Positions 45,941 through 56,630 of a DNA stretch of 64,000 nt are shown piece after piece; within the stretch, counting starts at the first letter, position 1; each line of letters begins with the position of its first letter. The notes below the pieces were generated by a model. That model made no database searches. It saw only the letters and a list, made by a program, of their open reading frames with translations, and was not told the origin of the DNA. The stretch is from Corinectria fuckeliana (lineage: Eukaryota > Ascomycota > Sordariomycetes > Hypocreales > Nectriaceae), in the NCBI GenBank assembly GCA_019137255.1, contig WPDH01000143.1, forward strand, positions 124,001 through 188,000. Direction: 5' to 3'. The position numbers and the translations under genes are program-made.

Positions 45941-48272
45941 ATGTTATGCAACACAACAGGCCGACCGAGCAAGGCATGTAGGATATGCAAGCAGCAAAAG
46001 GTAGTAGATCGAAACCACTCATATCAATGACTGAACCTGACTTGCATTCTAGATACGTTGCTCAGGAGAGCGCCCAAGTTGCAAGCGATGCATGAGACTG
46101 GGCCATGCGTCCATCTACAATAGCAATGTTCCGATTGCGAAGAGAGCCCGAAGAACAGGGAACGAAACAGACTGGAATTCTTCACCGACGCTGATAACCG
46201 CAGCAAGGCATGCAGTTAGTAACGAAGCATTGCAAATCGGAATACCCAACCCCCCTACACCCGCAATCTTCCCTAGCGAGGATCTCCATCTCGGAATACC
46301 AGCATCCTTAGTGTCGACCCTAGTCGAAGCGTACTTCGACAACATGTACAATGCCAGTTTCTTGCTCACTAAATCGCCCTTCCTAAAATTGGTTGCAGCG
46401 GGAACAGGCCCGCCTACATGTGGTTTTGAGCGTCTGCGCATGGGGAGCAAAGTATGCGGCCGTGGACTTACTCTTACGTGCATGGCTCACTACGTTGATA
46501 GTTTCTACCGAGACATAGATGGTCAAGCAAGCCTCAAAAACAATGGCTGGATGATTGACTGGGCTAAACGAGCATGGAAACTTGTGTTTCAAGAGGCTGA
46601 GGAGCTCCTTGAGGAAAACATCGTGACTTTCTGTAATCTTGCTCTGTTTTGGCACAGCCAGGGCTCATGGGGGATAAGCGATCTCCACAAAGGTAAACAC
46701 TCACTTTTCTGCTTTGCTGCAAGGTACGACTACTCACTGCTATTACTCACGGGAAATGCCTACCAGCTACTCCATATCAATGGCCTCGGGTCCCTCAGCC
46801 CCAGGCGACGAGAAGTCATTGGAGTCCGAAACACGACGACGTCGCTTTTGGACCTGCTATCTCATGCACTGCTATAGTTCTGAGAAACTAACCCTTGTTG
46901 AACCAGTAGCTGACATGCAAAATTTGCCATTGCCATGGCCTGAGGCCGATTTTGAGAGCGGCGTCTCGAGACACGCAACAGTCTCTTTAAAGTCGAATCA
47001 GAGCAACGGTGGAATGTTCAGCGAATTAGTCAGGGGGTTCACACTTTGGTGAAAACGCCAGGTGAGGCAATCAATTACTGATGCAAATCTTTCGAGACAG
47101 GCCCAAAGTTGTATCCTCGGTCAAATCACGCAAGTCCAGCTTCACTACTAGGCTAACGAACATTTATGCACTGGACGAAACTGACTTCAAACTGACGCCC
47201 TCCAATATTTCAGCATTGCCACATGATGCACTGCCCAAGGTCTTTCTCATCAACCTCGTGTACCACCAGTCCTTGTGCGTTCTTCATGCCTCAACTGTAC
47301 CTCTCTTTTCCTGGGGTTCGGGAGGTCATTCGTCAACGGCACGACAGTTATCAGCTCTAGTGGCTTTCGAGCACGCCTGCACAGTCTCTGCATTGATAGA
47401 TACTGTCCTGTCAACATACCCGCGGCTCAGCGCAATGCCGAGTTTCGTTGCATATGTGGCCTATAGCGGATGTGCAATTTAGATGCCGTTCATGTGGTGC
47501 TTGAACTCAACGGTTAAAGAACGGGCACATGCCAACGTTAGGGCAAACATCAAGATGATACATGCCATGGCAAACTATTAGAAGTTTGCTGAATTGCTGG
47601 TACTACTGCAAACCGGATGTAACTTCTATTTACAGATTTTTTCTTGTAGAAGATTCACGTTCGTTGCTTGTTCAGCGCCTGACAGAACAACCCAACCATA
47701 CTTGACGATGAACCCAAATTCATCGACTCTATGGAGCTCACGTCTTTCAAGATCAATGCTACCTTTACACGAGCCTCGATTCTAGAGTTTACTGGAGTCC
47801 CGAGGCCCAAAGGCGACGGATATGTCAAGCCGGGAGAGGAGACATGGGATCTTGGGATACAGAATGGCACCGCAGATGGTCCAGAGCCGAGTACGTCGAA
47901 TCTCGATACTAGCCAGAGTAGTGTGATGACTACACCAAGCCGCAGACAAATTCGAGGTCAGTTTCGATGTGTCTCGTTTTCTACGTCTCGGACTAACTTG
48001 AGCCACAACTCTATGTCCACTTACTCTTGGTAGAAGCACAGTCATCCTCACGAAATCTGCACGATCAGACTTGGCCGCAAGAGCCTCTTCTTCCGGACCC
48101 ACTGGATTCTCCGCCTCCATCGCAAGCGAATATCCCCGCGGCTGAAACCCCGACTCTGGAGGTTTTCAACTCTTTCATCGACTCGGACATGCTCAATCTC
48201 TTCTCCCACAGCGAGATGGCAGATTTCTGCCAGTTCGCCAAAGACCTCTCAAGTCTAGACTATCTCGAGTAA
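45941..48272 (+). pseudogene. Zn2Cys6 fungal transcription factor, degraded
   Basis: Exon 1 (45941-46000) and the exon from 46053 join to give the zinc cluster CRICKQQKIRC plus ERPSCKRC. The sixth cysteine, expected in GHACIY, is Ser (TCC). A fungal-specific transcription-factor domain follows (FCNLALFWHSQGSW, NAYQLLHINGLGS, RRRRFWTCYLMHCY). Frame changes occur near 46790 and 47050. TAG replaces Gln at 47480-47482 and Trp at 47579-47581. The final stretch to 48272 is acidic and Ser/Pro-rich, as in activation domains. The sum of lesions means no full-length regulator can be made. Confidence 0.8.
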
Positions 48273-48741
48273 CACGCCCTGCATCTTTGGGTGACTTGAT
48301 GTCAGATGTGTCGTTTGTGGCGTGTACACTCAGACGTTACAACCCCAACTCACGCCACTATACCGGCATCTCCGGGAGTGGTTTCTCTGATTGACAGACG
48401 GTGTTGTATCTAAGTGGGGTACTCGGGAACCAAGACCTGGAATCATTTCGCTGACAAACGTTTTCTGCGTTGGTCAATGATGGGATTGGCTGAGCTGATT
48501 AGATATTTGGCGATGATCAGGGGAAAAACCGGCAAATGAAACCGGGAAACCCCTCGAGACTCCACTTCCAAGTCCATCATTACAGCATCAAACCCACCTG
48601 TGACGTATAAGTACTGCAGCTTGACACTGTTAAAGTGTCCTGTTTATCTCCTTCAACTCAATTCATTATCGCTTTCTATATTAACCTCATCACACCTTAC
48701 AAACACTGCCCAAGTTGCTACGTCTAAGCAGACTCAACACC
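48273..48741. other. Intergenic and promoter region of the GST gene
   Basis: About 470 bases. A CGTATAAGTA element at about 48604 and a pyrimidine-rich leader precede the ATG at 48742. No gene is seen. Confidence 0.45.
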
Positions 48742-49407
48742 ATGGTTCTTGTTATCCACCACCTCCAATACTCCCAATCGGAGCGCATTCCCTGGGTCTG
48801 CGAGGAACTCGGAATCGACTATGAACTCAAGCTGTATCAGCGAGCGCCTCTCTTCGCCCCGCCTGAGTACAAAGCTCTTCACCGTATGGGTGCCGCGCCC
48901 GTTATCCAGGACGGCGACTTGACTCTGGCAGAGAGCTGTGCGGTCATCGAATACATATGCCACAAGTACGGCAAAGGACGGCTGTTTTTGGACCCCAAGC
49001 ACCCGGCGTACGCCGACTTTTTGTACTGGTGGCACTGGGCCGACGGCACCTTTCAACCCGCCGTGGGCCGAATCATGATGGATCGAATGACAAAGTCGGA
49101 TGGTGACGACATGATGGCCAAGTCTGCCAAAGACCGCTTCAATAAGGCGTTGGACGCGCTTGAGGAAAGACTGAGCGACAATGAGTGGCTCGCTGGGGCC
49201 GAGTTTACGGCGGCTGATGTCATGGTTGTGTTTACGCTCACGACAATGCGGTATTTCATTCCGTATAGTCTGAAGGAGTACGGAAACTTGTTGAAGTACC
49301 TTCAGCGTATTGGTGCGAGGGAAGCTTACCAGAAGGCGATGAGCAAGTCTGATCCTACGATGGAGCTAGCTCTGGGAGCGGAACCTCCCAAGAACGTCAA
49401 GACCTGA
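48742..49407 (+). CDS. Glutathione S-transferase
   Basis: A single-exon protein of 221 residues, normal for cytosolic GSTs. The N-terminal thioredoxin-like domain starts with a VIHHLQYSQSERIPWVCEEL segment, in which the YSQS-type loop carries the likely catalytic Ser or Tyr. LTLAESCAVIEYIC contains the ES motif that binds the gamma-glutamyl group of glutathione. The helical C-terminal domain holds LAGAEFTAADVMVVF, the conserved N-capping box with Asp. It conjugates or reduces electrophiles with glutathione in the cytosol. The nearest similarity by motif order is to fungal Gtt1/GTE-like enzymes, but the class is inferred. Confidence 0.9.
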   Translation: MVLVIHHLQYSQSERIPWVCEELGIDYELKLYQRAPLFAPPEYKALHRMGAAPVIQDGDLTLAESCAVIEYICHKYGKGRLFLDPKHPAYADFLYWWHWADGTFQPAVGRIMMDRMTKSDGDDMMAKSAKDRFNKALDALEERLSDNEWLAGAEFTAADVMVVFTLTTMRYFIPYSLKEYGNLLKYLQRIGAREAYQKAMSKSDPTMELALGAEPPKNVKT

Positions 49408-50397
49408 TATTTGCCGGTATTAAAGTGGTCCAAAAGATGCTACATATTGAAATGCGGATCGATTTCTGAATTTTGTATTACGTTTACAGGAAGGATGCAT
49501 TTTCACGTTTCACATCGAACTTTCACCGGCCCGCGGCTCAATCCCAGGAAACTCACGTTCTCGCTCTAAAATGTCCTGCTGAACTTGAACCCGACGTTCC
49601 GTAGACAATCACCTCTCAATCCATAGCTGAGCCAAGGCGTAAGACGTGCTACAAAGTCAGCAAAGGCACCAGTGTTGGCAAGCCCTGGATGAACTCGGGC
49701 TATCGGAAGCAAGCCGGAGCCGACTTCCGTACATCGCAGGCATGTTACCAATGGAGTTGACGCCGGCAGAAAGATGGCGCGAGAAGTCCAGCCAAGGACC
49801 ATGGTAACGCTGTGTAGAGTGTCGATGTGAAAGCATAAAATGGTGTACAAGACCCTAGAAATGCTAATAGCAATGCGCTCGAGAGTACAGAGGAAGCTTA
49901 GCCCCCGACACCGGCGATGTGCCACAGATATCGCTTGTTACCTCTAAGAGTACAAATCAAGCACTGGAAAAAGTGAGAAAAGTTTAAGAGAACAGGCAAA
50001 CGTGTTGACCTCCATGCTCGGATTGAGGGCGACCTTCCAAGAAATTTGTGTTATCACGCAGAACATGGTCTTCATTTTGCTCTATCGAGCTGGTCTAAAA
50101 GCGTCTACGTTTCTTACTTGTAACCCTCATACTTGTAAAGAGACGCTGCGTGATCGTCACTTAACCTGGACTGTCCTTTGCCATCTTGTGATCTACCGTC
50201 TCTGGCTTGCTTGAGGCCACGGCTGTTCAGTATTATCAGCACCAAGAGTCAACCCTACAAAATAACGGAGCTGGTAAATTCATTGGGATACGGGGGATTG
50301 CCTCGTATTTCGGGACGAAGAGAAAGGTTGAATTGAGTATACGGATCCATCTAGATACAACTAGCCTCGCTAGATCAAGGTTGATTACTTCTTTCGC
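49408..50397. other. Intergenic region, about 1 kb
   Basis: The GST 3' UTR and the 3' side of the next minus-strand gene. Open frames such as 49566-49925 show no family features. Confidence 0.4.
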
Positions 50398-51366
50398 TCA
50401 GGCTGGAAACGGTGTTAGCTGTGTATATGCACTGCAAGATTTGGATCGACTCACAAGAACAGCCCATGTTCCCGTAGGCTGGAAAGCGATGGTGTTGTTG
50501 GGCACAGCCAACGTAATGGTCTGGTCCAAGGTAGTCTCCCATGGAACATCGTAGTGGTACCAGTCCACCCATCCCTGGCGAGACATGACAGTGGTAATGT
50601 CGACGTCACCGTTGGCTGCGTTCTGAGGCGTGGCAAGGATGTAAGCTTTGCCTGGTAACCCATTGCCACTCATGGGAACTGGGTGCCAAGCCAATTTCTT
50701 CAGTGGGCCAAGGTTAGAATCGCCGACCCATCGCTCACCCCAGTATCCCTGACGGTAGCTATCACCGGTCCACTTGAGCTCCTCGCTCGAGTTGTTGATG
50801 GTGTAGTCGATGCGCTGCTTCTTGATGACTTTGCACCTCAGGTTTGGGTACACGAAGAGCTCGAGGACAGGAACATTGCCCACCTCTCCAGATTCTTTGA
50901 GCTTCTCGTCCACAGTTGTGGACTTGGAGACTTCGAACTTGATTTCGTTGGATGACTTGATGGAAGCCGTGATGCCCATGTAGGAGCCCCCAGCTTCGAT
51001 TTCGAGAGAGGCGGAGGCAGACGCGTTGAACTTTGTCTCGCTGATGTTCGTGACCTCCTTGGTGTATTCCTTCTTGAAGGTGGACACTGCTTGCGTCCGT
51101 CCGTGCGACACTTGGGGAATCCAAGCGACTGGTTCAAGAATGTAGAGCCAGCCAGTGACTGAGTACCACTGCTCCGTGTACCAGCGCCCATCCAGGACGG
51201 GGACAACGATGCGCTTAGGCAAGGCGCCAAAGCGTGACGCGTCGATGCCGAAGATCTTTTGGAGCTCATCCGGACTCAGATCGTAGCCACTCGATTCCAA
51301 CATGGGTACCTTGACGGTACCGACCTTGGAGTCATCGAAGCTGAGAGGCCCTGAAGGAAGGCCCAT
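50398..51366 (-). CDS. Uncharacterised intronless protein, beta-rich
   Basis: An unbroken frame of 322 residues. I recognise no family. Residues about 1-90 contain a WYTEQWYSVTGWLYI segment. Residues about 95-165 are a long Ser/Thr/Ala/Lys-rich stretch with alternating polarity (KFNASASASLEIEAG, then ITASIKSSNEIKFEVSKST). Such stretches occur in beta-hairpin pore-forming proteins, but this is only a compositional likeness. The C-terminal part is Trp/Tyr-rich (GYWGERWVGD, GWVDWYHYDVPW). No signal peptide and no membrane helix are seen. No intron is needed, unlike most neighbours. Function is unknown. Confidence 0.6.
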   Translation of the reverse strand: MGLPSGPLSFDDSKVGTVKVPMLESSGYDLSPDELQKIFGIDASRFGALPKRIVVPVLDGRWYTEQWYSVTGWLYILEPVAWIPQVSHGRTQAVSTFKKEYTKEVTNISETKFNASASASLEIEAGGSYMGITASIKSSNEIKFEVSKSTTVDEKLKESGEVGNVPVLELFVYPNLRCKVIKKQRIDYTINNSSEELKWTGDSYRQGYWGERWVGDSNLGPLKKLAWHPVPMSGNGLPGKAYILATPQNAANGDVDITTVMSRQGWVDWYHYDVPWETTLDQTITLAVPNNTIAFQPTGTWAVLVSRSKSCSAYTQLTPFPA

Positions 51367-53161
51367 GTTGTCAATTATAGCGGAAGGGTTTGGTTGAGAG
51401 ACGGTGATTTCTGGTGTTCGGTGATGTCTTGCTTTGCAACACTTCTAAATACTCGAAAGGGATGCTCATCTTTTATAAGCAAGAAACATCCAGCCACATC
51501 CAGTTCGACGTAGAGTGGCAGAGCCAGGTCCAAGGCAACTGAACATGCAATGGAGACGTAACTCCTCAGGATTGGGCGCCAATAATAATTTCAGCTTGAC
51601 TGAGTTGGTGATCAGTTCCTGAATTCGATAGACTAGTTCGAGCCCCCAAATAGCTTGCCCGCGCGTCACGACTCGCATATGAGCGGTGTACATACGGGAC
51701 CTCCTACTAGTGGCCCATCACAGCTATCACCATGCATGGCCATCCAATCACCATCCTGAATAGACAGCGAGGCTATGCGCGAAGCCCAAAGAGTAGGTTG
51801 CCGCATATCTCTATCTCATGTAGCGATCATTATTGACATCATGTCGAGCAGAACAGCTTAGCTTGGATCTTAGCAGCGAGCTGAACCTTTAGCCCACACG
51901 TAACACGGTGCGATCTGCCGCCCGGCCCATCCCGCGCGCATTTCCCGTGCAGATCAGACGGGACCCCCTTGCACCGGTCTCTTGTCTGCCGAGAGTTTTG
52001 ACGGGCGCCCATCCGCCACTGGAAGGGTACAACAATGCGGTGATTACACTACGCAGAAAAGTGTCCACATTGAGATTGGGGTACATAATGAGGGTTGGGT
52101 TGGATTCCTAACAGCGCTATTGGTATCTTCGTTATGTAACTCAGTCATATGGATGACGCCTAATGTGATGCCTCTGACGCTCCCTACGGCACTTCGGTTA
52201 ACCTGATATACTAATGAGAAATCTGCAGGCCTTTCGAATCGACGATCAAGGTAATGAGTGATGTAACAGCGACGGGCGCCAGCGAAATAGGACGAGGTTA
52301 GGCTTTGGAGACGGAATGAGAGTGGGGAGGGTATCCTCAGCTGGAATGTGAAGGCTGATCACACTCAATATGTGCAACCAAAAAGGAAGGAGTATGCGTC
52401 TGATACGCCGCGATTGTGATTACGATGTTGCTTACTTGCTGTCACTTGAGAGTCGAGGGCCTTGTAATACGGCCCACATAAGTAATCGACATGATTGATC
52501 ACTCCATCGACTGTATCGAGAGTGATTGCTGAATTGTCAGCACCACCGGGGCATCGAAATCAGCCCCGGCGTCACCCTCCAACATTCATTTGACGTCACT
52601 GGCGATGCATGCCAGACAACAGGTATTTCACTAGTCCAGGTGCAAAGGTGAGCACATCGAAGCCTATCAAGGTAAGCAATCTATTTTCCCGTTCATCACA
52701 GTTGCAGTTCAATGGCTGAAGCTACAGCGGCTTACCGAGCAGAAAATGGGGGCTGAGGTGCAGGTGACGAGAACCATCCCTCCTTCAGCCAGCCACTACC
52801 CCTCCAATAGTAACCTTGAGGGTGACGGTTGGCCAAAATTCATCATCAGGTATGCATCTCGCTCAGAACTGGCCCTTGGCTGGCTCGTTCGGTAAATTGA
52901 TCAACGTTCCCCGCAAGCTGAACTGCCATTTCCAGCAGCGCCAAGCCAATACGACTATGTGGTCATCCGATAATATAAACTGGGCGAAGTGGCGGGCTAA
53001 CAGGTCATCAATAATCGGATACAAGAAGCCATGGTCCTAAGTTTGTTTTAATTCTCCTCAAGAAACATCTTGACTTTGCTTCATACTGAGAGCGAGCAAC
53101 AGCTATCGACAAGGCTTTATATTGTTCTGTGCTACCGTCACCATTCCAACCCAGTCCCACA
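51367..53161. other. Long intergenic region, about 1.8 kb
   Basis: It lies between two divergent intronless orphan genes. GC content is ordinary. Open frames such as 51908-52206 carry no family features. No repeat or RNA is recognised. Confidence 0.4.
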
Positions 53162-53716
53162 ATGAGTATCAATGACACACCTGTCGAGTTTGTCAGGGAC
53201 TGGATCCTGCAACAAACCAGATTGCCTATTCCGCCCACCTGGAACGGTGGCTGGGAACGCTGGGCCCAGGGCCAGATTGCCTTGTTCATGGAAGGTCGAC
53301 ATGGTTACCAGGTCTGGACGGAGCAAAACATCTATCTCAACAAACCAACTTATGCTGTTGATCTTGAGTTCCGAAAGCCTGCTGGCGTAAATGGAGTCCG
53401 AAAGTTTCTCGAGCTCAAGTGCTACAGCGAGGTCAACAATGATTCGGCCCAACAATTCATCACTCGGGTGTTGCAGGACGTCGAAAAGGTCAAACTGCCG
53501 CTGACCTCCGGGGTGCCAAATGAGCCCAATGCAAAGGGGTCAACGCTGTGGGTCATTGGTATCGCCCAGCAGCAGTTCAGAAACGACATAGTGCTCGCTG
53601 GGAGTGGCGAGGTGAACTGGCTACGCTTTAAGCGTGTGGAGGCTACGGGTTCTGGCAGTGTTGGCGGACGGGGCACATTTGATGTCTGGTACTGGAGCTA
53701 CACCAACAACAAATAG
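53162..53716 (+). CDS. Small uncharacterised protein with PD-(D/E)XK-like motif
   Basis: An intronless frame of 184 residues from the ATG at 53162. The central part has Asp67 in YAVDLEF, then after 15 residues FLELKCYSE with Glu84-x-Lys86, preceded by GYQVWTEQNIYL with a Glu on the earlier strand. That pattern (Glu, Asp, Glu-x-Lys on a beta meander followed by a helix, SAQQFITRVLQDVEKVK) is the arrangement of PD-(D/E)XK nuclease-like folds. The C-terminus (LWVIGIAQQQF, WYWSY) is beta-rich. No known family is recognised, and nuclease activity is a hypothesis. It is the divergent neighbour of the orphan gene at 50398-51366. Confidence 0.6.
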   Translation: MSINDTPVEFVRDWILQQTRLPIPPTWNGGWERWAQGQIALFMEGRHGYQVWTEQNIYLNKPTYAVDLEFRKPAGVNGVRKFLELKCYSEVNNDSAQQFITRVLQDVEKVKLPLTSGVPNEPNAKGSTLWVIGIAQQQFRNDIVLAGSGEVNWLRFKRVEATGSGSVGGRGTFDVWYWSYTNNK

Positions 53717-55242
53717 GGAGGATACCGACAGGCGGCAAGGCGTGGATTATTGTATTCCGAGTTGCCGAGGTGAGATAATCATGGGATGGGTATGATACAT
53801 CAAACAGTAGATGTTGATTCCTTCAAAATACACAAACACGGTCATATTTGCTCAGGCCCATTACACAGGAAATTCTCTGTGATGTCAAGATATTCTGCCT
53901 TCGATACTTTTAGTGACGGTATATTTAGTGGCAGAGAGTGTGTCATATAAGCTGCGGGTAATAGGGGATGAAACCCTGTCGATAGGCGTAGTGTGAATAT
54001 TATTAATGCTCTAGGGACGAGTAGGAAGCCTCTTCCTGAGTTGTAGGGTTTGAAGCTTGGAGGCAGAGAGCTTAAAGAAATTCAAGACTGGTCTAGATTC
54101 TTGTTGACACCTGGGTAGCGGGTGCACCAATGGGATCCTTGAAGCTCTCTTCTCAACGGGCTCTCACGGAAAATAAAGGGAGCATTCGCTACACCGAATG
54201 TCTTGCCTCAATAGAAGCGCGCAAAAGTTCCCGAATACAAGCGCTAATCATCAAGTCAATATCCCTTGCGTCCCGATGGAGAAGCCGCAGGCCGAATGTA
54301 ACGTTCCCGATACTTAGTCCCGGAATTTCAGAATAGCGTCAGGGCTTAATCTAATCGGGTAGCTTAGCCGTGCCCTAAGGATGAATGCATTGGGAAGGAC
54401 ATCAAAGCCGATAGCCGGCAGCAGTCTTATCACTGTTACGTAGTAGTCATGATTATCTGTAAATCGGGTTGCGCATGGATGTTTTATACTTGACTTGAGT
54501 TGGAATTAAGCTTATTGTCTCGTTCAAAGTGTAAATCATCTGCACAGCTAGGCTAGGGACCTCTTCTAACATCCATCTACGAGTATTGGACTGACTTGAA
54601 ACATCCTCCTGCATTAATACTGTTTAATGTATGCTGAGCTGCTCGTCTCTAGACTGTCCAAGACATAGACAGAGGCCAGTGCGCAATTACTCACTATAGT
54701 CCTCTTTAGGCATGTGCCGACGAGTAGTTCGGAGAAGAGGTGGATCATACAAGTGCTGCGGATGAGTTTCGTGTTGACACAATCGATTGCTTGATCCAAA
54801 GCGGCTGGAGATGTACTTTCCAACAAAAGTCCTACCGGACTGCTTTAAAGAGGGGCTCTTGACACTACTGGACCCTGCTCTTGTCCGCGACCTTCTGAGA
54901 ATGCTTAGTAGCTCCGACGGCGGACGGCTTTAAATGCTGAGTATCTAATCGAGCACTACTTCCGTCCCTTAGTGTGGTGTCGATAAGAATGCAAGCAACA
55001 GGATAATCGTCGACCAAAGGTTATGAGGCTGAAAGTGCTATAGACAAGGGTATCGGAGACCTGAAAGCTCCGGGCAAGAGATAGCTCACAGGCATATCTG
55101 ACCTGATCGGACCACCTGCCAAGACTGTCAATGAGGTTTGCTGCTGTAACTGGACATATATAAGGCCTGGGTATCCCAAGACTGTGAAGAAGAGGTCCCA
55201 TATAGGACCAGCATCTCCAGTGTCAATTATCTACACCGCATC
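53717..55242. other. Intergenic region, about 1.5 kb
   Basis: No gene is supported. Open frames at 54130-54336 and on the minus strand are without recognisable features. The last 100 bases are the promoter of the metalloprotease gene. Confidence 0.4.
55157..55165 (+). promoter_or_regulatory. TATA box of the M43 metalloprotease gene
   Basis: TATATAAGG lies about 80 bases before the ATG at 55243, the usual fungal spacing. Confidence 0.5.
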
Positions 55243-56204
55243 ATGTTGTTCAAGAGTCTCTTGCTTTCCGTCTTTGGGGCGTCAACGGCCTTCGCTGGCG
55301 CTTTTCTAAGGGCCGAGACTGTGCACTTTGGCTGTGGCACTGCTGAGCCCTCGGCTGAGCATATTGGCATGTCCAAGGTTCTAGCTGCACAGGAAGCCAG
55401 GGCTGAGGAGTCGGGCAACTTGACTACTCGCGCCACCATCAACGTCGGCGTCTACTTTCACATTGTTGCCAAGTCTAAGACAGTCGCCGGTGGCTACCTC
55501 ACGGTGAGAAATATCAGCCCTTCCAGGCATCATTCCTGGCTCCTAACTATTGCGTAGGATAAAATGCTCAAGGACCAGTTGGCTGTCCTCAATGCCGACT
55601 ACGCCCCGCACAATGTTGCCTTCAATCTGCTTGGCACAGACAGAACCGTCAACTCGGGGTGGTCTGCTGACGGCAACGAGCCGGCTATGAAAAAGGCTCT
55701 CCGCAAGGGCACCTACTCCGACTTGAACATCTACTTCCAGAGCGCGCTGACCGACAAGGCTCTTGGATACGCCTACCTGCCGACATCTGTAACCTCGGGC
55801 AGCTCCGACTTTTACCAAGACGGCGTCTCCCTCGACGCGCAGACGGTCCCGGGCGGCTCGCTCACCGACTTCAACCTCGGAAAGACGGCCACCCACGAGG
55901 TTGGCCACTGGATGGGCCTTTACCACACCTTTCAGGGCGGCTGCACAGGCAACGGCGACTTTGTTTCCGACACTCCTGCTCAGGCTAGTTCATCGTCGGG
56001 TTGTCCCGTCGGTCGTGATTCGTGCACAAGCGCTGCAGGTGTTGACCCTATCCACAACTACATGGACTACTCGGACGAGTAAGTTGGCACTGACCCATCG
56101 CATCGTGCTATTCACTAACGTCTGCCTCCAGTACTTGCTATGAGGAGTTTACGTCCGGCCAGCAGACCCGCATGTACAGCTATTGGAATACCTACCGCGC
56201 GTAG
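55243..56204 (+). CDS. Secreted M43 (pappalysin-type) zinc metalloprotease
   Basis: Exons 55243-55503, 55558-56078 and 56132-56204 encode 284 residues. The signal peptide is FKSLLLSVFGASTAFAGA. A short proregion is followed by the metzincin core. THEVGHWMGLYHTF gives the zinc motif HExxHxxGxxH with catalytic Glu, and HNYMDYSDE is the Met-turn. Paired cysteines around GCTGNGD and GCPVGRDSC fit the family's disulfides. Length equals that of MEP1-like fungal enzymes. It would cleave extracellular proteins such as host or substrate matrix. The second junction restores an Asp codon in front of TCYEEFTSGQ. Confidence 0.93.
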
Positions 56205-56630
56205 GAGCTGCTCACTGCTATGAGATTGGATGATCTGATGGATGGGCAATGTAGATAAGATGCATAAAGCTGCATGACAGGAATATCCCAACGATCCCCA
56301 TGGTTTGGACTATACAGGACCAGCCGAGTTAGGATAAGGGTCTAGGAAGGAGGATTGGCTGGTAGTCTCAAATTATCTCTTTACAGTAGAAACTTCCTAG
56401 ACGCAACCATCTTGGAATCAAATATAGGAAGCGCCACGCACATTACCCGCAGACTCCTCCATATTGGCCTCGGGTGGTTTACCACCTAATGGTTATACAA
56501 CGCTTGGACACTAGCACTCGTAGTATGAGCCACAGGGGTGGCACGAAGAAGGTATATCAACATAAGGAAACGCTGAATAAGGTGGTGGTGATTCTGGCGG
56601 ACGGAATGCCATCTTCTCGTATCCAATAGT
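56205..56630. other. Intergenic region between convergent genes
   Basis: About 430 bases holding the 3' UTRs of the metalloprotease and the urea permease genes. Nothing else is seen. Confidence 0.4.
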
